Shown: positions 55,354 to 64,000, counted from the stretch's first letter. The stretch: DNA of 64,000 bases from Imperialibacter sp040222815 (GCF_040222815.1 NZ_JAVKCH010000057.1:186001-250000), one strand, 5' to 3'. Translations and numbers: made by a program. Notes: generated by a model not told the origin, from the letters alone.

Positions 55354-56402
55354 AGCGTAAACTTTTTTATAATCACTTGATATCACGGTTGTTTGCCCCT
55401 CTCCCATTGGGTATGCTCATTTACATGCTTGTGCTGCTGGTGTTTGATAACCTGGGCTCCCTTGGTGAGGTGTTTTTCGAAAAGGAAGCTTTGTTGTGCA
55501 TAGGAATTACCTATTTGGTTGCTGAATTGCTGCGGGCTATTGCCAATGGCTTTGTGCCAAGAATTGAAAGCAGTGACTTTATTAAGCTCTCGTTTGGCGT
55601 ATTATTTCTTGCAGGGTTGCTGGTAACCCTGCTTGTGGTGTTCGCCAGCATCAGCGCTTACTTTGTGTGGGTGATCGGCTATAGCTTCGGCACCTTCACC
55701 ACCGAATTATCTACCTTTCTATCCATCTACGGATTTATTTACGTTCTCTACTTTATAGTGCTCGCCTCGGTCATCTTGTTTACACTTGAAACAAACAGGG
55801 CGCTGGACAAAGAAGGGGTATTGAAAAAGAACATAGACCTGAAGCTGAGGATTTTTAGCAGGGTAATTAACCCTGAATTTCTTTACAAATCGCTCGAAAC
55901 CCTGATTTCTATTCTTTACAAAAAGGACAGGGCCGCCGACAAGTTCATCCAGAAGCTTTCGCATGTGTACAGAAGTGTGCTGGACAGCCGGCACGAAGAT
56001 CTTTCGGAAATGAGTTCTGAATTGACGATCGCAGAAAGCATAGTGTATCTTTACAACCAGCAGTACGATGGCAATATTCATTGGCTGCCGGACAGCGAAG
56101 CTATCGAAGAAGAGGCTTACCTTTTGCCAGGAAGTATGATGATTGTGATGGAGTGGATCATCGCTTCGAACATGATCAACCAAAGCCGACCGTTGAAAAT
56201 ATTTGTCAGGCGAGAGGAGGACTATTTGACCATTGAATATACCCTGTGGGAAAGGCTGATGCCAACGGTGGAGGGCAAGGAGAAAATGATGGAATTGCTT
56301 CAGTCGTTTGAGCACTTCACCGAGCGACCTCTACTGATAGTAAAAGCTGACGATAAGGGATTTGTAAAACTACCTCTTCTAAAACTCGAGAAAGCAGCAT
56401 GA
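55350..56402 (+). CDS. Catalytically degenerate LytS-type histidine kinase (pseudokinase)
   Basis: This 350-residue protein has the same plan as its upstream neighbour, with about four membrane helices (residues 15-145) and a His_kinase-like part. At the H-box position the sequence reads R-V-I-N-P-E-F-L-Y-K-S-L-E-T-L, so Glu176 replaces the phospho-acceptor His. At the N-box it reads V-M-E-W-I-I-A-S-N, with Trp269 where the Mg-binding Asn should be. It should therefore neither accept phosphate on His nor bind ATP normally. It overlaps its neighbours by 4 bp on both sides, so it is kept in register with the active kinase, probably as a regulatory heterodimer partner. Confidence 0.88.
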   Translation: MKRKLFYNHLISRLFAPLPLGMLIYMLVLLVFDNLGSLGEVFFEKEALLCIGITYLVAELLRAIANGFVPRIESSDFIKLSFGVLFLAGLLVTLLVVFASISAYFVWVIGYSFGTFTTELSTFLSIYGFIYVLYFIVLASVILFTLETNRALDKEGVLKKNIDLKLRIFSRVINPEFLYKSLETLISILYKKDRAADKFIQKLSHVYRSVLDSRHEDLSEMSSELTIAESIVYLYNQQYDGNIHWLPDSEAIEEEAYLLPGSMMIVMEWIIASNMINQSRPLKIFVRREEDYLTIEYTLWERLMPTVEGKEKMMELLQSFEHFTERPLLIVKADDKGFVKLPLLKLEKAA

Positions 56403-57166
56403 AAGCCATCATTATAGAAGACGAAAAGCCAGCATCAGACAAACTCAAGAAAATATTGGCCGAAATCGCACCTGAAATTGAGCTGATAGGTGAAGCGACA
56501 ACAGTGGTGGCTATGTTGGAACTGCTGGAAAGCAAGGGAGACGAGATAGAGCTGATACTGACGGATATTAAGTTGAAAGACGGGCTAAGCCTGGAGGCAT
56601 TCAAAAAGCACCCCGTCAACGTGCCGGTGATTTTCATCACTGCATACGATAATTATGCTTTGGAAGCATTTCGGTCGAACGGAGTAGACTACCTTCTCAA
56701 GCCCATCGACAGAGATGCAGTGGAGCAAAGCATAGAGAAGCTAAGGCTCCTGAAGAAAGGAGCCACGGTACAACCTGCGAATGCCATTGAAAACGTACTC
56801 AAAAGCTACCTTCAAAAGGACTTCAAAAACAGGTTTATGGTGAAGGTGGGCGAACATATCCGTTCTGTGAAAACCGAAGATGTGGCCTTCTTTTACGCCG
56901 AGGGGAGAAATGGCTTTATAGTTACCAATACCAAAGCGAGGTATGTGATAGATTATAAAATGGAGACCTTGGAGGAGATACTTAACCCGAAATCCTTCTT
57001 CAGGGTTAACCGCACTTATATCATCAATATCGATGCGATCAAAGATGTGCTGATCTACTCCGTTACCAGGCTTAGGATAGTGCCGACGGTGGATTGGCCA
57101 GAAGAAATTGTGGTGAGCCGGGAGAAGGTAAGTGCGTTCAAAGACTGGTTCAATGATGCTGGCTGA
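56399..57166 (+). CDS. LytTR-family response regulator
   Basis: This 255-residue protein has a receiver domain (residues 1-120) with the acidic pocket E-D-E at 8-10, phospho-acceptor Asp56 in L-I-L-T-D-I-K-L, the T/S switch in F-I-T-A-Y and Lys in L-K-P-I-D. A LytTR DNA-binding domain follows at about 145-250 (V-A-F-F-Y-A-E-G-R-N, then F-F-R-V-N-R-T-Y-I-I-N). It should be phosphorylated by the adjacent kinase and bind the direct repeat upstream of the operon. It is convergent with recG, 3 bp apart. Confidence 0.94.
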   Translation: MKAIIIEDEKPASDKLKKILAEIAPEIELIGEATTVVAMLELLESKGDEIELILTDIKLKDGLSLEAFKKHPVNVPVIFITAYDNYALEAFRSNGVDYLLKPIDRDAVEQSIEKLRLLKKGATVQPANAIENVLKSYLQKDFKNRFMVKVGEHIRSVKTEDVAFFYAEGRNGFIVTNTKARYVIDYKMETLEEILNPKSFFRVNRTYIINIDAIKDVLIYSVTRLRIVPTVDWPEEIVVSREKVSAFKDWFNDAG

Positions 57167-57169
57167 TTG

Positions 57170-59263
57170 CTAGCTGATCCGGCTCCAGTTCGTCACTGAC
57201 TTTTTGAGGGAAGAAATGTGTGACTTGATCACCCGGTGCTTGTCCAGTGTTAGCTTGGGGTCGTTATCGATAATCTGCTGGGCTTCTTCCCGGGCTGCCT
57301 GAAGTATTTTCCCGTCTTGCACCAAATCGGCAACCAAAAGATCCATTACACCACTTTGCTGGGTGCCCATCAAGTCGCCCGGCCCTCTTAGTTTTAAATC
57401 GACCCGGGCAATTTCAAACCCATCGTTGGTGCCCACCATGGTTTGAATACGGGTTCTGGCCTCCTGGCTTAGCTTGTCTTTTGTCATCAGAATGCAATAC
57501 GACTGGTCGGCACCCCGGCCCACCCTGCCCCTGAGCTGATGCAGCTGGGCCAGCCCAAATCTCTCAGCATTTTCTATTACCATCATACTGGCATTGGGCA
57601 CATTAATACCCACCTCAATCACCGTGGTGGCTACCATAATCTGAGTTACACCCTCCACAAAACGCTGCATTTCAAAGTCTTTTGCCTCTGGCTTCATTTT
57701 GCCATGCACAATGCTGAGCTGGAAGTCCGGAAAAGCCCTGGCAATGCTTTCGTAACCATCCATCAGATCCTTGAGGTCAAGCGATGCCGATTCTTCAATG
57801 AGCGGATAAACAATGTAAGCTTGCCGCCCCAACTGAATTTGTTCCCGGATAAAACCAAACACTTGCAGCCTGGCGGCGTCTGTTCTATGAATCGTTTTGA
57901 TAGGTTTCCGGCCTGCGGGCATTTCATCAATCGTGCTGGTATCCAAGTCACCGTATGCCGTCATGGCCAGCGTGCGGGGAATGGGCGTGGCTGTCATCAC
58001 CAGCACGTGAGGATAAAACTCTTCGTTTTTCTGCCAAAGCTGGGCCCGTTGTGCTACGCCAAAGCGGTGTTGCTCATCGGTGATGGCTAGCCCGAGGCTT
58101 TTGAATTGCACAGGCTCTTCAAGTAACGCATGAGTGCCCACCAGTATGTGAATATCACCAGAAAGCAGTTCCGCCAGAATCCTTGTCCTTTCCTTCTTTT
58201 TGGTGGAACCGGTGAGCTTGGCAATGCTCAGACCCATTTTGTCGGCGTACTCTTTGAGCCCGGTGTAGTGCTGACCGGCCAGAATTTCAGTCGGTGCCAT
58301 GAGGGTAGCCTGGCTGCCGCTGCCTATAGCCAGCAGCATGCAAATAAAGGCCACCATGGTTTTTCCACTTCCCACATCGCCCTGCAAAAGGCGGTTCATT
58401 TGCTTACCCGATCTCATGTCGAGGTAAATTTCCCTGATCACCCTTTTTTGGGCGCCAGTCAGCTCAAACGGCAAATGGTCATTGTAAAAAGTGGTGAGCA
58501 GAGAGGTGTCGGCCAGCACCAGGCCCTTGTACAAGTCTTTTCGGGAGCCCTTAAGGCTTACTAACCTGAGTTGAATGTAGAAAAGCTCTTCAAACTTCAA
58601 CCGCTTTCTCGCCCTTTCCAACCATTCACTACTCTTCGGAAAGTGGGCATTTACCAGCGCCTCTTTTTTGCTCACCAGGCCAAATTTCTGCAGCAAAAAG
58701 TCGGGAAGCGTTTCGTGGATATACGGCAAAGCAACCAGCAATAGCTGCTCCTGAAACTTCGAGATCACTTTGCTGTCGATAAAGCGGGCCTTAAGTTTTT
58801 CGCTGGTGTGGTAAATGGGTTGCAGATACCCGCCTTTTCTGTTATCAACCGTCAGTGGTTCAATTTCCGGATGGGCGATGTTGAACTTGCTGCCAAAAGC
58901 GGAAGGCTTGCCATACACAAGGTAGGGGGTATTTACCCGGAGCTTCTTAGAAATCCAGGCAGCTCCCTGGAACCAAACCAACTCCATTTCTCCGGTTTCG
59001 TCATAGAAATGAGCCACAAGCCTCTTCTTCCCGCCAATACCAACAGTTTCCATTGATCGGATTTTCCCCATCACCTGCACAAAGGATTCCTCGTCTCTTA
59101 TGTCTCTGATTTTGTGAAAGGTTGTCCGGTCTTCGTACCTGAACGGATAGTGCTGGAGTAAGTCACCGTAGGTAAAAATAGACAGCTCTTTGTTTAGCAG
59201 CTCCGCTCTTTGAGGGCCAACGCCTTTCAGGAACTCTATTCTGGTTTCAAAAAAGCCGGACAT
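57170..59263 (-). CDS. recG: ATP-dependent DNA helicase RecG
   Basis: This 697-residue protein has the RecG layout. An N-terminal wedge domain carries the OB fold (G-K-I-R-S-M-E at about 65). Walker A is L-L-Q-G-D-V-G-S-G-K-T at about 290, with D-E-Q-H-R-F-G near 390 and M-T-A-T-P-I-P-R-T-L in motif III. Motifs V and VI are A-T-T-V-I-E-V-G-I-N-V-P and Q-L-R-G-R-V-G-R-G. RecG remodels stalled replication forks and branch-migrates Holliday junctions. It is the last gene of the leftward run from mutY. Confidence 0.97.
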   Translation of the reverse strand: MSGFFETRIEFLKGVGPQRAELLNKELSIFTYGDLLQHYPFRYEDRTTFHKIRDIRDEESFVQVMGKIRSMETVGIGGKKRLVAHFYDETGEMELVWFQGAAWISKKLRVNTPYLVYGKPSAFGSKFNIAHPEIEPLTVDNRKGGYLQPIYHTSEKLKARFIDSKVISKFQEQLLLVALPYIHETLPDFLLQKFGLVSKKEALVNAHFPKSSEWLERARKRLKFEELFYIQLRLVSLKGSRKDLYKGLVLADTSLLTTFYNDHLPFELTGAQKRVIREIYLDMRSGKQMNRLLQGDVGSGKTMVAFICMLLAIGSGSQATLMAPTEILAGQHYTGLKEYADKMGLSIAKLTGSTKKKERTRILAELLSGDIHILVGTHALLEEPVQFKSLGLAITDEQHRFGVAQRAQLWQKNEEFYPHVLVMTATPIPRTLAMTAYGDLDTSTIDEMPAGRKPIKTIHRTDAARLQVFGFIREQIQLGRQAYIVYPLIEESASLDLKDLMDGYESIARAFPDFQLSIVHGKMKPEAKDFEMQRFVEGVTQIMVATTVIEVGINVPNASMMVIENAERFGLAQLHQLRGRVGRGADQSYCILMTKDKLSQEARTRIQTMVGTNDGFEIARVDLKLRGPGDLMGTQQSGVMDLLVADLVQDGKILQAAREEAQQIIDNDPKLTLDKHRVIKSHISSLKKSVTNWSRIS

Positions 59264-59292
59264 GCGATGGGTAATGGTTCTCTACTGTATGC

Positions 59293-59874
59293 CTATTTCC
59301 ACTCAAGGGTGTTGAGCATGTGGATGATATCGAACTTAATGTACTCAATAACGGGCTTTAAAGAATCGTTTTTTGTGGAAGTCTCAAAATAGAGCGCTCC
59401 ACGAATGAAGTGATTGGCAGAATCAGTGGCGTGAAACTGAAATTGGCTGGGCACTTCGCCGGTCAGCTCCGATACTACAGCCCACCCACCATTTGGTATA
59501 ACCAAATCCATCTGCTCAATGGAATACGCTTTAATATTGTGCTTGGAAGTGAGTTTGTAGGAGTCTTCAAAATACTCTCTGAGCAAGGTGGTATCATGTT
59601 TCACAGGCTTATAGGTCACCTGCACCAATGCTTCCATCGTGGGGTAGTACAAATCAATCCAATACCTTTCGGCCATCCACGAAGAGTCCTTCAGAAGCTT
59701 GGCGTAAGCAGAATACTGAAACTGATAAGGAAAGGAGTCTGGCAGAGCAACATACTCACTTGGCGGAAGGTCTATACGATTGTATCCTTTCGGCTTGGGA
59801 AGATAGGTGCCTTCGCAGGCAACACTCAAAGCAAGAATGACCGGGAAGAAAAAAAGAAAGAATCTAAGCTTCAT
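59293..59874 (-). CDS. gldD: Gliding motility lipoprotein GldD
   Basis: This 193-residue lipoprotein (lipobox L-S-V-A-C, Cys at residue 20) has the GldD signature Y-L-P-K-P-K-G-Y-N-R-I-D-L-P near residue 24 and an N-x-x-F-I-R-G-A-L-Y-F late motif. GldD is required for gliding in Flavobacterium and sits in the envelope. The upstream gldE gene is 9 bp away, matching the conserved gldE-gldD pairing. Confidence 0.95.
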   Translation of the reverse strand: MKLRFFLFFFPVILALSVACEGTYLPKPKGYNRIDLPPSEYVALPDSFPYQFQYSAYAKLLKDSSWMAERYWIDLYYPTMEALVQVTYKPVKHDTTLLREYFEDSYKLTSKHNIKAYSIEQMDLVIPNGGWAVVSELTGEVPSQFQFHATDSANHFIRGALYFETSTKNDSLKPVIEYIKFDIIHMLNTLEWK

Positions 59875-59883
59875 GCCCTTAAA

Positions 59884-61242
59884 TTACTTATCCTTTTGGA
59901 GACTTTCCGCCTGGAACGAGGGGTTTATGAAAACACGCACTCTTTTGATCCGCTTGTTGTCTGCCGACACTACCGTGAAAACAAATCTCTCAAAGCGAAT
60001 TTTCTCTCCAACATTGGGAAGCTTAGAATTGATCTCTAGAATCAGCCCTCCAAGGGATTCGCTGTCGCCTCTCACTGTGTCAAAGATGTTGCCTTCCACA
60101 CTCACTACTTTGCAAAAGTCGTTCAGCGAAATCTTGCCTTCAAACACGTAAGTATTGCTGTCGAGTTTGTTGTAAGCTATCTCGTCTTCGTTGTCAAATT
60201 CATCGTTGATCTCCCCAACGATTTCTTCGATCAAATCTTCCAGGGTCACAAGCCCGGAGGTGCCACCATATTCGTCGACAACGATGGCCATATGCACCCG
60301 CTTCTCCTGAAAGTCTTTAAATAGCGCATCAACTCTTTTGCTTTCGGGCACAAAAAACGCCGGACGCATCAGGTTCTGCCACAGAAAGTTCTCGTCTTTG
60401 TCCACAAAAGGAAGCAGGTCTTTGATGTAAAGAACCCCTTCTATCTTGTCGACCGTTTCTTTATATATAGGGATTCTGGAGTAACCCGTCTTATTGATCT
60501 GATCCATCAGCTCATGGAAGTCGGTCTCAAAATCAATTGCCGTGATGTCTACCCTGGATCGCATTACCTGGGTCACGGTGAGTGTGCCAAAATTTACGAT
60601 CCCCTTTAATATGCCTTTTTCTTCCTCCGTGGCTTCAGTTTCGGCGGTTAGCTCCAGCGCATGATTGAGCTCATCAATCGACACGTTATAGCCCTTTCTT
60701 TCTACCCTCTTCTCAACTATTGAACTGATCGACAGCAGCAACCATGACACAGGCCAGAAAACAGTATCGGCTACATTCAGCAAGCCAGAGGTGCTTCTGG
60801 CGAAGCTAAGGTTGTTTTGATTGGCATATACTTTTGGTACCACCTCTCCAAAAAAGACAATAGCCAGCGTTGTGATCACAGTCAGCACAGCCACAATGTA
60901 TCCGTCGGCCGATTTCGAACCAACTATCTCCCAGGTGACATAGGTCGCCAATGTCACAATCGTGATGTTGACCAGGTTGTTCATGATCAAAATGGTAGCC
61001 AAAAGCCGCTGCGGCCCCTGAAGCAGGCTCATAATTCGCTTATCCTGAGAGCTGGCTGAGGTTCGGCACGTGGCAAGGTCGCCATGACTCAGGGAAAAGA
61101 AAGCTACTTCCGACCCTGAAATAAGGGCCGAAAGGTAGAGCAGCAACGCAAATAGAACGCCGCTAAAAATGTAAAAGGAGACATAAGTGATACCTAAGTC
61201 TCCAATTAATGTCAAATATATACTGGGGTACGGGTCTTCCAT
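59884..61242 (-). CDS. gldE: Gliding motility-associated protein GldE (CNNM/CBS)
   Basis: This 452-residue protein has an N-terminal DUF21/CNNM membrane region (about four helices, residues 17-175) with S-G-S-E-V-A-F-F-S-L. A CBS pair follows at about 200-330 (V-M-R-S-R-V-D-I, then L-V-T-L-E-D-L-I-E-E-I-V-G-E-I), and a CorC_HlyC domain lies at about 345-430. It resembles CorC-like ion transport regulators; its position before gldD identifies it as GldE. Confidence 0.94.
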   Translation of the reverse strand: MEDPYPSIYLTLIGDLGITYVSFYIFSGVLFALLLYLSALISGSEVAFFSLSHGDLATCRTSASSQDKRIMSLLQGPQRLLATILIMNNLVNITIVTLATYVTWEIVGSKSADGYIVAVLTVITTLAIVFFGEVVPKVYANQNNLSFARSTSGLLNVADTVFWPVSWLLLSISSIVEKRVERKGYNVSIDELNHALELTAETEATEEEKGILKGIVNFGTLTVTQVMRSRVDITAIDFETDFHELMDQINKTGYSRIPIYKETVDKIEGVLYIKDLLPFVDKDENFLWQNLMRPAFFVPESKRVDALFKDFQEKRVHMAIVVDEYGGTSGLVTLEDLIEEIVGEINDEFDNEDEIAYNKLDSNTYVFEGKISLNDFCKVVSVEGNIFDTVRGDSESLGGLILEINSKLPNVGEKIRFERFVFTVVSADNKRIKRVRVFINPSFQAESLQKDK

Positions 61243-61268
61243 TGATGGATAAAAGCTGTAATATAGTG

Positions 61269-61700
61269 CTAAAACGGCAAATCATCCAGATCGGTTGGCT
61301 CTGCTGCTACTGGAGCTGGCTGAGAGGATCCACTATTTTGTTGTTCGGACGAGCCGCCGCCGCCGTCTGGCCTTCCGCCGACGAGGGTCATTTCCCTTCC
61401 TACTACTTCAGTAATGTATCTCTTGTTTCCGTCTTTATCGTCGTAGGAACGGGTAGTGATTTTTCCTTCGATATATACCTGATTCCCTTTTTTTAGATAC
61501 TTTTCAGCTACTTCTGCAAGAGGCGTCCATAAAACTACATTGTGCCACTCGGTGTTAGTTACCTTGTTGCCTTCCTTGTTTTTGTAAACTTCGCTGGTGG
61601 CCAATGTGAAGTTGGTCACAGCCCGACCACTCTCCAGGTGTCTTATCTCTGGGTCTTTTCCAAGGTTTCCAAGCAGAATCACTTTATTTACTCCTGACAT
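61269..61700 (-). CDS. ssb: Single-stranded DNA-binding protein
   Basis: This 143-residue protein has an OB fold: N-K-V-I-L-L-G-N-L-G-K-D-P-E-I-R at the start and W-H-N-V-V-L-W at about 52. A G/S/Q-rich linker follows, and the acidic tip is D-L-D-D-L-P-F. The tip recruits RecG, which is encoded nearby, among other partners. It lies 26 bp upstream of gldE. Confidence 0.96.
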   Translation of the reverse strand: MSGVNKVILLGNLGKDPEIRHLESGRAVTNFTLATSEVYKNKEGNKVTNTEWHNVVLWTPLAEVAEKYLKKGNQVYIEGKITTRSYDDKDGNKRYITEVVGREMTLVGGRPDGGGGSSEQQNSGSSQPAPVAAEPTDLDDLPF

Positions 61701-61750
61701 AAAGATTTGTTTTTTGTAATGTTTTGATAGATAGGCATAATAAAAATAAC

Positions 61751-62824
61751 TTAAAATAAGGTATCATTCAAATAATTGGTGATCAATACTGGCTTCGAAA
61801 TTCCGTCGGTGTCACCAACACTAATTGGCTTCAACTTTGTGCTTTGAATTAACGAAATGAAGTCATCAGACTGAAAAATACGCACCCTAAAAAAACGGGC
61901 ATAAATAATCCTGTGAGTCAATACATGTTTATAAGTTGCTGAAATATCGATTAGTTCCCAATTTGTAGTGGAAATCAAATTGCTGACCTCTATAAGAGCC
62001 GTTTCCTCATCAAACAGTTCTTCTCGTTCAATGTTAAAGAAATCGTGAAGGCCAAGCCAGATATCTTTATCTTTTCTTGACCCCATAAGTACCTGTTCGC
62101 CGAATTGAAAAACAAAATAGTTAAAATACCGATTGAGTACCTTCACTTTTTTTGTCTTTACCGGCAAGTTGGCCACTTCGTTGTTTTTGAATGCGAAACA
62201 CGAGTGACTGAAAGCGCAACTTTTGCAGTCTGGTGCTGACGGTGTGCAATGAAGCGCACCAAACTCCATAATGGCCTGGTTGAATTCGCCCGGCGTATCG
62301 GATGGAATAAGCGATGCGAGTCGCTCTTCAAATACCTTTCTGGTGGAAGCATTCGAAATATCGTCGTGTAACCCAAATACCCTGGAGACTACCCGATAAA
62401 CATTTCCATCGACTACAGGCACAGCTTCGTTAAAGGCGAAGGAGGCGATGGCGGCGGCTGTGTAGCCACCTATGCCTTTTAGTTGCAGAAGCTCCCTATA
62501 GCTGGTCGGGAATTTGCCTTCGTATTGCGAAGCCACCGTTTGAGCACATGTATGTAGATTTCTCGCTCTGGAGTAATAACCAAGACCCTGCCACAGCGCC
62601 AGCACCTCCTCCTGGCTTGCCTCCGCCAGCGTGCCTACAGTGGGAAACCGGTCGATAAATTTCTGAAAATACGGAAGGCCCTGAGCAACACGTGTTTGCT
62701 GAAGTATGATCTCGGAGAGCCAGATGGCGTACGGGTCTTTCGTTTCACGCCACGGAAGATCCCTTTTGTGCCTTTCGTACCATCTTATTAAAATCTTTGA
62801 AAACGCCTGATTACTTTCGGCCAC
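61751..62824 (-). CDS. mutY: A/G-specific adenine glycosylase
   Basis: This 357-residue protein has helix-hairpin-helix L-K-G-I-G-G-Y-T-A-A-A-I, the catalytic Asp in V-V-D-G-N-V (about residue 139), Glu in S-E-I-I-L-Q-Q-T-R (about 36), and the iron-sulfur ligands C-x6-C-x2-C-x5-C at about 193-209. A NUDIX-like C-terminal domain follows. It removes adenine opposite 8-oxoguanine. It is the first gene of the leftward core run and divergent from the HU gene. Confidence 0.96.
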   Translation of the reverse strand: MAESNQAFSKILIRWYERHKRDLPWRETKDPYAIWLSEIILQQTRVAQGLPYFQKFIDRFPTVGTLAEASQEEVLALWQGLGYYSRARNLHTCAQTVASQYEGKFPTSYRELLQLKGIGGYTAAAIASFAFNEAVPVVDGNVYRVVSRVFGLHDDISNASTRKVFEERLASLIPSDTPGEFNQAIMEFGALHCTPSAPDCKSCAFSHSCFAFKNNEVANLPVKTKKVKVLNRYFNYFVFQFGEQVLMGSRKDKDIWLGLHDFFNIEREELFDEETALIEVSNLISTTNWELIDISATYKHVLTHRIIYARFFRVRIFQSDDFISLIQSTKLKPISVGDTDGISKPVLITNYLNDTLF

Positions 62825-62905
62825 GATGAGAGAAATACTTTCGTTGAGGGCACAAAATAAGCGCTTTTATTTAACTCTTTCTTTTTTATTTCTACCCCGC
62901 TCATT

Positions 62906-62913
62906 TAAATTTG
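62906..62913 (+). promoter_or_regulatory. Candidate -7 promoter element upstream of the HU-type gene
   Basis: TAAATTTG is an exact TAnnTTTG match, 48 bases upstream of the GTG start. No clear TTG at -33 is seen. Confidence 0.4.
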
Positions 62914-62961
62914 TGCCCATTAAAAAATCGAGTAGCAAAGCATAATTAAAATATAGAAGAG

Positions 62962-63252
62962 GTGACTAAAGCAGACGTAATAAACGAAATTGCAGAGAAA
63001 ACGGGGATTGATAAAGCAGACGTGCAAACTAGCGTAGAAGCTTTTTTCACTGTGGTAAAAAGTTCGATGGCAGATGGTAGTAATATTTACGTTCGTGGTT
63101 TCGGAAGTTTTGTAAACAAGAAAAGAGCCAAGAAGATTGCCAGAAATATTTCTAAGAATACGGCTATCGTCATCGATGAGCACTATGTACCAAGCTTTAA
63201 ACCGTCAAAGGTTTTTATTGAGAAGGTAAAAAGCAGCAACAAACTGAAATAG
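62962..63252 (+). CDS. HU/IHF-family DNA-binding protein
   Basis: This 96-residue protein has the HU fold: helical N-terminus (A-D-V-I-N-E-I-A-E-K-T-G), R-G-F-G-S-F at the arm base and basic R-A-K-K-I-A-R-N. The loop carries I-D-E-H-Y-V-P-S-F-K-P-S-K where typical HU has P-x-x-x-P-x-F-x-A-G. It begins at GTG (62962), directly after an AGAAGAGG stretch. It probably compacts or bends DNA. It opens the rightward pair with the TPR gene. Confidence 0.93.
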   Translation: MTKADVINEIAEKTGIDKADVQTSVEAFFTVVKSSMADGSNIYVRGFGSFVNKKRAKKIARNISKNTAIVIDEHYVPSFKPSKVFIEKVKSSNKLK

Positions 63253-63280
63253 GAAGTCCTATTTCCAGCACACAAACTTC

Positions 63281-64000
63281 ATGTCAAAACAACAAATTGT
63301 CTTAACCATATTAGGGGTTGGGCTGATCATCGTTCTTTTCAGTCTTCCCAAGGTAGTCGTAGACAATGACAGTGATATAGCTGAAGTGCCGTCAGCCACG
63401 CAGGAAGAAAATGCAGGAGCTGAAGAAATACCAGGAGCCCACGAAGTAGAACTGTCTGATTCTGACCAGCAAAAGATACAATATTTCAAGGAGCAGTTAA
63501 AAAATCCAAACAATTCAGCTATCTTTGCAGACTCTTTGGCGAACACCTTCCTTTTGGTACAACAATTGGACAGTGTTGCTAAGTACGCTGACCTCCTTGC
63601 GGAGGTCGATCCGTCGATAGAGGCAAAGGAGAAAGCGGGTAATTATTATTACGAAGCATTCGGTTTTGCGGCGGACGATGCCAGGGCTAAAAAGCTCGGA
63701 AGTAAGGTTCAGGAGTTGCTTGGAGAGGTGTTAAAAGCCAATCCGGACAATTTGAGTGCTAAGTCAAAAATAGCCATGACCTACATCTCTTCACCGAACC
63801 CCATGCAGGGAATTTTGATGTTGAGAGAAATTCTGGAGAAGGACCCTGACAACAAAGAGGCCCTTTACAATATGGGCATTCTTTCGATGCAGTCGGCTCA
63901 GTATGATAAGGCAGTTGAGAGACTTGAAAAGCTCTTAACAATTGACCCTGAGAACATCCAGGCCATGTTTTATCTTGGTGTAAGTTATAAGGAGTTAGGT
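63281..64000 (+). CDS. Tetratricopeptide repeat protein (3' end missing)
   Basis: The frame opens at an ATG (63281) and stays open to the right edge, giving 240 visible codons. A single N-terminal membrane anchor (residues 6-25) is followed by an acidic linker and then TPR units (A-L-Y-N-M-G-I-L-S-M-Q-S-A-Q-Y-D-K-A-V-E and A-M-F-Y-L-G-V-S-Y-K-E-L-G). TPRs mediate protein contacts. It lies 28 bp after the HU gene and is probably co-transcribed with it. Confidence 0.9.
   Translation, partial: MSKQQIVLTILGVGLIIVLFSLPKVVVDNDSDIAEVPSATQEENAGAEEIPGAHEVELSDSDQQKIQYFKEQLKNPNNSAIFADSLANTFLLVQQLDSVAKYADLLAEVDPSIEAKEKAGNYYYEAFGFAADDARAKKLGSKVQELLGEVLKANPDNLSAKSKIAMTYISSPNPMQGILMLREILEKDPDNKEALYNMGILSMQSAQYDKAVERLEKLLTIDPENIQAMFYLGVSYKELG

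Noticed and set aside
1..64000. tRNA, rRNA, riboswitch or insertion sequence
   Set aside because: No cloverleaf, rRNA-like block, known riboswitch core or transposase was recognised by eye. A covariance-model search would be needed to exclude small RNAs.

Overview
The window looks like a chromosomal segment of a gliding, environmental Bacteroidota bacterium, most likely in or near the Cytophagales. The evidence is the gldD and gldE gliding genes, a PorP/SprF-type membrane protein, PKD-rich giant surface proteins with one recognisable type IX secretion (T9SS) sorting tail, many lipoproteins, FtsX-type permeases, LytTR/LytS signalling and candidate TAnnTTTG promoter elements. I see no rRNA, tRNA, transposase, CRISPR array or phage structural gene.

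Positions 1-24,200 form a cell-surface and secretion locus. Leftward from about 12.45 kb run a fibronectin type III protein, a 2,268-residue PKD/Ig-like adhesin with a T9SS C-terminal domain, and a second PKD/Ig-like giant that runs off the left edge. Rightward from 12.66 kb run five tightly packed genes: a PorP/SprF protein with an added coiled coil and SPOR-like tail, a beta-barrel protein, a PQQ-type beta-propeller, a 1,700-residue TANFOR-type protein and a HEAT-like protein. Two of the gene starts in the rightward run are invaded by short palindromic repeats that stay in frame.

Positions 24.2-33.3 kb hold ordinary envelope and metabolic genes: a YtcJ-like amidohydrolase, an OmpA-family protein with PD40 repeats, a SpoIIAA-like protein, two lipoproteins, a PrsW-type protease, a DUF3592 protein, a Spy-like protein, and a PIG-L deacetylase.

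Positions 33.5-38.6 kb look accessory. They hold an AT-rich KAP-family P-loop NTPase with a winged-helix-like N-terminus, a patatin phospholipase, a TIGR02594-type peptidoglycan hydrolase without a secretion signal, and a TerB-like protein. Positions 38.7-52.5 kb return to a glycosyltransferase, arylamine N-acetyltransferase, two M20 hydrolases, a penicillin acylase, an FtsX-type permease, an alpha/beta hydrolase, an alkyltransferase (ogt-type) and a lipoprotein.

Positions 52.6-57.2 kb are the most distinctive signalling unit. A secreted protein with eleven copies of a 34-residue I(P/A)SSS repeat is followed by a LytS-type histidine kinase, a second kinase-like protein that has lost both the phospho-acceptor histidine and the N-box asparagine, and a LytTR response regulator. 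The three signalling genes overlap by 4 bp. Upstream lies a perfect 12-bp direct repeat with 21-bp phasing, as expected of a LytTR operator.

Positions 57.2-64 kb are conserved core: recG, then gldD, gldE, ssb and mutY in one leftward run, and divergently an HU-type protein and a TPR protein cut by the right edge.
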